Shown: positions 56,035 to 64,000 of the stretch, piece after piece
How the letters are laid out: every line of letters begins with the position of its first letter
How positions within the stretch are numbered: position 1 is the first letter of the stretch
Assembly: GCA_963920525.1 (NCBI GenBank)
Contig: OY986438.1
Coordinates: forward strand, 135,589,022-135,653,021
Direction of reading: 5' to 3'
DNA: 64,000 bases
Origin: Dichetophora obliterata
Taxonomy: Eukaryota > Arthropoda > Insecta > Diptera > Sciomyzidae
Notes under the pieces: generated by a model
Databases searched by the model: none
Seen by the model: only the letters and a program-made list of their open reading frames with translations
Told to the model about the DNA's origin: nothing
Translations under genes and position numbers: made by a program

Positions 56035-57105
56035 ACTTCGACCATGTGTCCGCCACAGCTGGCGAGTACAAAACGCAATCTGGAACACCAATTTTCACAA
56101 TATTTTCGCAGCATTTGCGGCCGTATCTCGCCGATAACTCTTCGAATGTTAATTTCAAGGTGTTCAATTGTTTGTTGTATATCGACGTAGACAAGTGACT
56201 TTACATAACCCCAAAGAAAATAATCCAATCACACGGGTTAAATCACACGATCTTGGGGGCCAATTAATTGGGCCATTTCGTGAAATTATTTTTTCGTCAA
56301 AAGTTTCCTTGAGTAAATCAATTGTAGCGACCGCTGTGTGGCATGTCGCTCCGTCCTGTTGGAACCACATATCAGCAAGATTAATGCCAGCTAATTGAGG
56401 TACGAAAAAACTTCGAATCATGTTTCTATACCGTTCACCATTGACAGAACATTCGGACCATCATCGTTTTTGAAGACATATGGGCCAATGACTCCGCCAG
56501 CCCATAAGGCGCACCAAACAGTCATTTTCTGTGGATGCAATGGTGTTTGGACAAAAGCTTGCGGATGCTCCTCACTCCAAATATGACAATTCTGTTTATT
56601 TACGTACCCATTCAACCAAAAATGGGCTTCATCGGAAAATAAAATTTTCCATGGAAATTCAAAATCAATATCAATTTGTGCTTCAGTCGTTTCAATCAAT
56701 ATCAATAGTCGTTTGGCTTTAATTCCTGCATAAGTTGAATCTTGAAAGGCTTCAAGCCAAGATCTTTTCGTAAAGTCTTCCATAAAGTGGAAGGACACAA
56801 CCCCAGTTGCTGAGAACGGCGACGAATTGATATATTAGGATCATCTTCAATGCTTTCCTGTACAGCGGCTACAGATTCTTCAGTGCGCACTGTTCGGCAT
56901 CTCATGGGATGCACATTATCAGTCACAGGAAATGTGGTCCGAAAACGATCTATTGCTCTTCGAATTAGCAGCTCTGAAGGACGATTATGTACGCCATAAA
57001 ATGGACGAAGTGCACTATAAGTATGACGAACAGAACCATTATTTGATTAAAAAATTTCCACAATTTGCGCGCGTTTCTTTGGTGCAAGTCGATCCCTAAT
57101 AAAAT
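56035..57105 (-). pseudogene. Mariner transposase, rosa type, nonsense and frameshifted
   Basis: From the N-terminus: RDRLAPKKRAQIVEIF, then TAA in place of a Tyr codon, then NNGSVRHTYSALRPFYG and a helix-turn-helix region (SIRRRSQQLGLCPSTLWKTL). A stop follows ELKPNDY, then SDEAHFWLNG with the first Asp, VTVWCALWAGG, WFQQDGATCHTA with the second Asp, and WPPRSCDLT. There an insertion of about 5 bases shifts the frame just before the third Asp (DYFLWGYVKS). The last residues (GHMVEVIFK) end at the LINE target site, with the stop codon on its far side. The expected spacing is DD41D. At least four disabling changes show it is an old copy. Confidence 0.8.
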
Positions 57106-57243
57106 GTCAAAGCAATCTTAGCAAAAAACAACTATCAGTTGTTACATGGATGGTCAAACGAAGCAGTGATGCCAACACAAAGTTGTATCACTCTATAAAA
57201 AACACCCTTTATTATTATTTATGTATTCTATAATTATATTTAA

Positions 57244-59889
57244 CTAGCAAATACCCGCTGCTTCGCCTGCGATAAGAATATTAAATACCATGCAAAAATT
57301 TAAATCTTAAAATGAAAGTATTAAATTGTATTAAAACAAATTCAAAATATAAAAATCATTGTGTTTGTTTTGTTTAATTATGAACAAATGGTATATATAT
57401 TAAGAAATTCCTTTTTTAAATTTTAATAACTTATTTTTACGGTAGTTGATGACATAAATTTACCTGGCTTTCTTTTTTTTACTTTTGAAAAAGTCCTGCA
57501 TAACAGCGTTATAAAAAATTTGGGTAAAACATTTTTAAAATTTGTAATCAAAAATGTAATTTTTTACATATATTCTGAAAAGAAATATATTCTTCTTAAA
57601 TTGTTGCAGTTAATCGGCCTTCTTCAGTTATTAATTGTTGTGATTGGGCTTCGGCCAAACAACAATTCTTCTTAAATTTAAAAAAAAACCGTTACAATGA
57701 CATCAAACTTTTGGCGATATCTCAAAAACTATAGACTTTCTCAATGCATAACAATGCATTCTTGTATGGACAGTCGTTGATTAATAAAATTAACGGTAAT
57801 TTTCTTTTCTTTTCGGAAATATTTTGTATGGATATTAGGTATGTTTTAAAAAAAAACCTGTTATTACGACGTTAAAATTCTAGCGATATCTCAAAACTAT
57901 AGATTTTCTCAGTATAACTCACAAGCCTCATAATGAGAAAAAACGATTGAAATTTCACGTTTTGACTTAGCAAGCAAATATTTCCAAATCGATTTTCATC
58001 CAATTTTCTTTGTTTGAAAATTCAATTAAGTAAATTGGAAAAATGAGAAAAGGTTTACCGTTACCTCACCAATGCAATGTTTTATATTGTTTTAAAAAAC
58101 GTCTCAAATATCCAACTTGTACTAAACAATAGGCCAAGACGTGCTTTTGTTGTACATATTTTTTTAATTTTAATTATTTTTTAATTATCACTTTCCTTAT
58201 TCTTTCATATAACATAATTTACCTACAAAAATTGCTATATTTAGACACAAACTGTTTCTATCATTAAAAATCATGAGCCACCTACCACCCCCCCCCCCCT
58301 ATGATTTTTTGATGAAAACTAATTTGCTTAAAATGTTGTTATATTTTTTGCAATGTGTTACAGCTTAAAAACTAATTTATGTGAAAAACAATATTCAAAT
58401 AAAGCTTAAAAAATAATTCTGTGAAAAATATTTCAAATATTTCAAACTATTCCAAAGTTATGTATTGTACATAAATATATGTTTTAATCTATTTCCTTAT
58501 CTATATATTCATAGTAAACGTTATAGTTACAGTAGAATTTATCCTGACCCAATTCAATGAATTTTTTTTTTATCGTTTTATGAATTTGTAAAAGTGTAAA
58601 TTGACCTTCAAACAAAACACATGGTAGACGTTTCCGTTTGAAACATCAATGCATGACGATCAGAATTTTCTGATATATACAGCATTCTTATTGATGTATA
58701 GTATTGCCCGGCAGACGTTGTCCTGCCGCAGACCACCTTACTGCTACGAATTATACGAATATTCATGCTGTTCGGAAAAAAAATTTATATATTCGCCATT
58801 TTTAGTACGGTTGCCGAAAGTAGCCGTATAAGCTAAATTATCAAATTTTAGTCTAATACGACCAAAACCGTTCGAAATATACCATTTTCGTTTAATTCGG
58901 GGCGGTAATGGGGGTTTGGCAAAATTTTTTCACTTAAACCATCTCATATTCGAAACAATAGAATGCCATAATTTCAGCCCAATCGAGCTTAAACCTAGTG
59001 CGCTTTGCTTTACTCCAAGCTTATCCCAAGAAAAATGGGCTTAACTAAAGTGGGTCATGCCCATTTTTAGTAAAGTTAGCGAAAGTAACCATACAACGTA
59101 GATTACCAAATTCTAGTCTCATACGACCAAAATTGTCAAAACTGGGCATGAAAAGTAGACGTGGCAAATCTAACATAGCTTATTACGACAAAGTTGGATT
59201 AACAAATCGTTTAAAACCTATATCGTGTTAATCGGTTCAGTAGTTCTTGCGTGATTATCAAGCATCTGTGCAGTGTCACAACGCTTTTATATATTTGTAT
59301 AGAAAGACTAACACAATCTCAAGAGGGGAAAAGCTGGCTGGCAAGGCTGCAAAACATACTTAATGCTTATAACTAAATTCTGGCAACTCTCTTCAAAACA
59401 TTTGCAAAGAAAATTAATCAACACTGTATGAAAGCAAGAATTTCCCTGAAAGTAAATCTGGATTCACTGATCACCTTCAGCATGTTTTGCAACTCTTTTT
59501 TATATGAAGTTTTCGCTCAGAGAACAATTTCTGCACGCTCTCAACTTGATTAAGATTATTTTAAATCACACAAAAACATTCTGAAGGTTATCAGTGAATC
59601 CATCTTAACTACACAAATGGCTGCCGTGTTATATTGAGAGAAGCTCTCTCGACAAAGAGAGAAAAGCTTTGTTTGCTGTTATATTGTGCTGCTGGTTGAA
59701 TGAAGGCATCAAATAAAATGCGTGATTTTGTAATAATTAAAGAATAAATTGTTCGAAAACCTTGGTAAGCTATAACAATCTATATTATCATAGGAATCGA
59801 ATAAAAAAAGAATTATCAAAATCGATTCAGCGGTTACCGAGCTTATTCTGGATCAATTTCGTGAGTCTCCTTTTATATAATAGTATAGA
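57244..59889 (-). mobile_element. Helitron-like region, probably two nested elements
   Basis: Read on the minus strand it starts TCTATACTATTATATAAAAG at 59889, preceded by A, and ends GCAGCGGGTATTTGCTAG at 57244, followed by T. These are Helitron termini with an A/T insertion site. A second 5'-like tip (TCTATACAAATATATAAAAG) is at 59303, and a GGACAACGTCTGCCGGG-type 3' end is near 58705, which suggests one element within another. Segments at 57690-58400 match the Helitron at 19908-22050 but in plus orientation, so the internal history is not resolved. No Rep or helicase coding region is visible. Confidence 0.5.
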
Positions 59890-59892
59890 TTA

Positions 59893-60780
59893 ACTATAAA
59901 GTAAATGATTCAACCTCAAAAAGTCAGCTCTTTTGAAACTGAATTCATAAACTGTGTCAACGAAGCTAGAATTAACCATATTCTCCCTCTCAGATATATA
60001 CTAAATACTCAATGGTGAATGGTAAATATCAATAGTAGTATGGGTATGACGTGCCTTCTTAACAATGGCATTTTTACTGTCTGTAGTTAAGACTAGGTCA
60101 AACAGTTTTTCCAGACTATTATAAATACAACTAACTTGTTGTAAGTCAGAACATATATTGTCAATTTTTTATTCTTCTTGGCGTGTGTTCGAATAACATG
60201 CACAAAAATGTGTTTCATCGTCAGAAAAATGCCATTTTAAGTCAGGCAGATTAAAATCGCCCAACAATAAAATGTCATCATTAACGTCAAGTAAATTTAC
60301 AATGCATTTATGTAATCTGCAAGGCTTTGTCCTTCCTAAACACTTAAAAACTATTGTCAAACTGTTCTAAGTCTATAATTTCTCCATTTAACCAGGATTC
60401 AGTTAACGCTATAATATCTTCAGAAAAATTCTGAGTTGACTAAAAAATGTCTCGCATCTTTGAACGCAATCCCCTTACATTTTGATAGAAGAGGGAAAGC
60501 CCATTTAGTTTTACTGGGTCTAACTGGCGATATTATTCATCCTTCTAGACCTATGTTTAGGCTTAAACTCAGAAACGAATACATTATCAGCCCACAAATT
60601 AGAGCTTAAAACAATTGCAAACTACTCAGCAGCAACTGTGAGAATAAGTGATGCGTGGAAAGGTTTATTACCAATGTTTTTACATGAGCAGAAATCAGTC
60701 TGACTTACTAATTGATTATGTTTGACAAACGTCAATACATTGTCACTTGTTGTGTGATAACAAAGGACAGGCGCTCGGTG
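59893..60780 (-). pseudogene. LINE fragment: ORF1 end and AP-endonuclease domain
   Basis: On the minus strand, text near 60780-60560 resembles the C-terminus of an insect LINE ORF1. From about 60505 ORF2 begins: FYQNVRGLRSKM, EDIIALTESWLNG, then a frame break, then DDILLLGDFNLPDLKWHFSD (endonuclease motif with the catalytic GDFN), FDLVLTT and YEFSFKRADFLRL. Several stops and shifts are present. It is cut at 59893 by the Helitron tip. The clade is jockey/BS- or CR1-like by resemblance, distinct from the LINE at 54412-56023. Confidence 0.72.
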
Positions 60781-63099
60781 AAATGACATCCATTAATTTA
60801 AGATAAAATTTAAAATTCGTGAGTTAAAGACGAAATACATCAACAGCATCTTTTATCTTAAGGATGACAAGATAAAAAAATAAAGTTTTTGGGTTTTTTT
60901 CGAATAAATAAAAAAAAAATCTAAACACGTTGAAGTTTTTACATGAATTTTTTATCATAATTTGGTTATTAATCAACACATTTTGGCACTTAACTGACAA
61001 TAGTGCTTTGCATAACATTTTTTTCTTTATGATGAAGGGTCTTGAAATCAATTTGGAAAAAAATACTGCTGAAATACTATTTTAAAGTAGGCATGGCAGC
61101 AAAAGTTACGTAATATGGTTAAATCTTTCCCTTTTTAAGACCAAATTAAGCTTTTTGCAAGATCTCCAGCTTACCATAAATTATTTTCAAGTAAAGTTCG
61201 ATTTTCACTGGCCTATCAGGATAATTTTTAATATGATATTAAATTTATTCACTTCTCTTTTCAATTACTTTGGGGATTCAATATTCAAATAAGTCTCATT
61301 AAATGCACTTTAATGCTTAGACCCAATAACAACTTTAATTTATTCTAAAAACAAAACTTTAAACTCTTGTTTAACCGGGTTTTTTTTAAAGCAAGTAGCC
61401 ATGGTGCATCAGCAGCAATTAGTTTCCAATTGAATGGCAACAACACCTTTTTATATCCAACAACAAAAACTCACTGGTTATAAATTAGCATTAAGCCATG
61501 GCTGAGTGGATGACCAACAGAATTTATTGAATCATTCAATTGGGGTGACAACAACAAGTGCATGCATAATTATATACAGTATATAAATACATATGCGTTC
61601 ATTTGCATGTGTGTGATTATATTAACAGACAGCCAAATGAATAGTTAGAGTTATTCAGAAGGATGCATGAACAGAGAGAGGGAATTGCGATGGAAACAAT
61701 CTCTAGAATGTTGCTATTCGCTGCAGTTCAACACAGTTCAATATTCAGTTCAGTGTCTCTTTGTGGCTTTTGTATGATTAGCATTTTGATCGATACATAA
61801 TTGCAATGCAATACAATTCACTTGAAGGCACCAGCAACAACAACAGTAACAACAACAACAGCCATAACAACCACAGCTACCAGGAGTAACTCATTTCCTG
61901 TGTGATGCAATGAGACACGTTTTAACAATGAAGCAACAACACTACCAATGGCTGGACCCGATCAGCAACAAGAATAACAACGACAACAACAGCAACAGCA
62001 ACACAGGTGTTGCTTGTTAGTTAATATATAGAAGGAGCTGACAGACAGTTACACAGACATATCGACAGATAGATAGTCAAACTATTTTTGCCAATAGCAA
62101 TTTTTACCCAAAGGGTCGAAGTGAGGAGCGTTTAATTTTTATTATAGCAGTAACATAGCTGCTGTTTATCTCTGCTTTTGCAGTAGCTTGGAATAAATGT
62201 ATTGCTAGGAATTGATGTCGAACGAGTGCGCTTTATTAAATGCATCAGCAATCAGCACAGTGCTACGTAGCAATGATGATAGTTCATTTTTTTTTACTAG
62301 GAAGATTTGTCTTATTTCTATTGATCTAGTACTGCAGTAATTTTCATGATTGTCTGCTGCTTAACACCACAATTTGCTTTATTCATGTATAATTTCGATG
62401 CTGACAGAATGATTGCAGATGGTAGAGTTTTAATCAGGTTCAAAGACAGATTAGACGCGATGAGTTGATTTTATTTGATCGGTGTTCAGATTAATAAGGC
62501 AAAATAAGTTGAGGTCTTAAAATTATCAGCAAATAACTAAGGGTTGACATAAATGTTAACTAGTAGCTAATTGTGATTAGATAAAATAATAAGATATAAG
62601 AAATTAATTTTGAAACAAGTTTAATTACACAGTGATGCCCAAAACTCAAACAAGATTAGGACATAGCATTTCGGAATAATTCGATGACGCTGAATGTAAT
62701 GGCGTTGACCGTTTTTAATCCTTCGGACTATTTTCGATAAATTTGAGTTTCAAGGTCAAGTACATGTTAAGGCAATTTTTGTTAGAAGCACTTTTTTAAA
62801 AGCTTCAGCTGCTTCTTGCTTTCAGGCTAACAACTAGGGCTTCCAATTTCGGACCTCAAAATCAATTTCGGGATTTCGGGATTGATAATTAAGAATTCCG
62901 GAATCTACTGTGGATTTGCAAAACAGGTAAAAAGTAATTTTAATTAACAAAAAAAAATTCGAGTGAAAGGTGTGAAAGTTAGGAAATTGTTTTAATAAAA
63001 AAAAGTCCAAAGGAATTAAAAAAAAACCGAGTTTCCTTAAATTTTTTATTAAAAGTTAATTCATTTTATTTCTTCATATATATGAGCTGTTCAGAGCAC
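60781..63099. other. Unique-looking non-coding DNA with CAA microsatellites
   Basis: From about 61390 to 62300 the sequence has CAACAACAACAGTAACAACA-type runs, GATAGATAG near 62068 and no transposon marks. It is likely host intronic or intergenic DNA. No exon is supported. Confidence 0.4.
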
Positions 63100-64000
63100 A
63101 AGTGGCGTAAGTCCATTTTTGGTAGTTTTGAGAAAATTGAACATTTAGAAAAATTCTTATAATAAATTCCAAGTATAAAGAACTCAGTTTTGCTTATAAA
63201 CTAGGTCAAGAGCATAAATGTAGCTATCCATATCGTACAAAATAAACTAAATAGTACACAATTATGATGCAGAATATTGCAAAATAGTAGAAACATGTGG
63301 ACTTGCGCCACTGAAAATTTTTTAAAATTCTCGTTTCCGCTGTAGAAATCTAATAGAAGATATTTTGCAAGAATTTTTTGATAAGGAATGGCCGAATTTT
63401 TACCTAGAAGTTGGACAAAACCACCCCTTAGCGATTATCTCTATTATTAAGGGAGATATAAAATGAATAGACTTACGCCACTTGTCCTCTGAAAATTTCT
63501 TAAAATTCCTCCTTTCTGCTGTAAAAATGTAATGGATAATATTTTTAAGAATTTTTTGATAAAGAATGACATAATTTTTACATAGAAATTGGACAAAACT
63601 AACCATTAGCGATTATCTTTATTATTAAGGGAGATATAAAATGATTAGACTTACGCCACTTGTCCTCTGAAAATTTATTAAAATTCCTCCTTTCTGCTGT
63701 AAAAATGTAATGGACAATATTTTTAAGATTTTTTTGATGAGGAATGACATAATTTTTACATAGAAATTGGACAAAACTACCCATTAGCGATTATCTTCAT
63801 TATTAAGGGAGATATAAAATGAATGGACTTACTCCACTTGTCCTCTGAAAATTTTTAAATTTCTCCTTTCCGCTGTAAAAATGTAATGGAAAATATTTTT
63901 AAGAATTTTTTGATGAGGAATGACATAATTTTTACATAGAAATTGGACAAAACTACCCATTAGCGATTATCTTCATTATTAAGGGAGATATAAAATGAAT
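63100..64000 (+). repeat. Satellite-like tandem array, about 178-bp unit, runs off the edge
   Basis: The landmark TTAGCGATTATC occurs at about 63428, 63606, 63784 and 63960, spacings of 178, 178 and 176. A second landmark, ACTTACGCCACTTGTCCTCT, recurs near 63471, 63649 and 63827 (ACTTACTCCACTTGTCC in the last). Units toward the right edge are more alike than the first, which is diverged and incomplete (63100-63420). The two similar minus-strand frames in this region are translations of the repeat. Confidence 0.88.

Larger units (their letters stand above)
54292..57209 (-). mobile_element. Rosa-type mariner (DD41D) split by a LINE
   Basis: The ends share GTGTTTTTTATAGAGTGATA and then CAA, inside TA duplications (54290-54291 and 57210-57211). 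Removing the LINE and one copy of its target duplication (54401-54411) leaves about 1.3 kb, the normal length for a mariner. The transposase runs on the minus strand from near 57100 to the stop just inside 54401. Confidence 0.88.

Noticed and set aside
56024..56194. First 57 codons of the 563-codon minus-strand frame taken as LINE protein
   Set aside because: This part reads mariner DNA in the wrong frame. The LINE begins at 56023, as shown by the 11-bp target duplication.

Overview
The window reads as AT-rich, repeat-packed DNA from a higher fly (Diptera). The clues are short GT-AG introns inside transposon genes, CAA/CAG microsatellites in the unique stretches, dense hAT, P-like and piggyBac-like elements, Helitrons ending in CTAG, and two mariners with a DD41D catalytic spacing. 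DD41D is the rosa lineage, first described from the tephritid Ceratitis rosa. Tephritidae is a reasonable guess, but the species cannot be fixed from sequence alone. I found no convincing host protein-coding gene. Every coding stretch I could identify belongs to a transposable element (TE).

Layout. 0-7 kb: four short-tipped elements lie tip to tip, separated by five copies of one octamer (CTCTATAT). One of them contains a 3-bp-TSD element, which contains a complete hAT with an uninterrupted 574-codon transposase. 7-19 kb: low-information AT-rich DNA, a 178-bp tandem repeat, an internally deleted hAT (10.8-13.0 kb), two copies of a hairpin repeat, a further 8-bp-TSD element (16.0-17.9 kb) and a tRNA-derived SINE. 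19-22.3 kb: an 8-bp-TSD element split by a Helitron-like element. 22.3-31 kb: mostly non-coding, with small inverted-repeat elements and a striking 1.1-kb mirror-image minisatellite (29.0-30.1 kb). 31-41 kb: a stack of nested elements, including a decayed hAT (31.1-34.5), a fold-back element (34.6-41.1) that received two related hATs only 28 bp apart, one a palindromic derivative and one nearly complete with a single in-frame stop, and a SINE. 41-51 kb: unique-looking non-coding DNA, a second fold-back copy, the fourth hairpin copy, another large fold-back and SINEs. 51-61 kb: a large inverted repeat beside a piggyBac transposase remnant, a deleted rosa-type mariner, a second rosa-type mariner split by a 5'-truncated LINE with an 11-bp target duplication, nested Helitron-like DNA, and a LINE endonuclease fragment. 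61-64 kb: unique-looking DNA, then a roughly 178-bp satellite array that runs off the right edge.

The elements do not form a pathway. They form a record of insertions, and the ordering can be read from target duplications: inner elements are younger than the elements they split. The strongest observations are the serial insertions at one octamer, the hAT whose left half is an inverted copy of its own right end, and the intact or nearly intact hAT transposases. Boundaries with matching target duplications are firm. Family names for the short non-coding elements are inferences.
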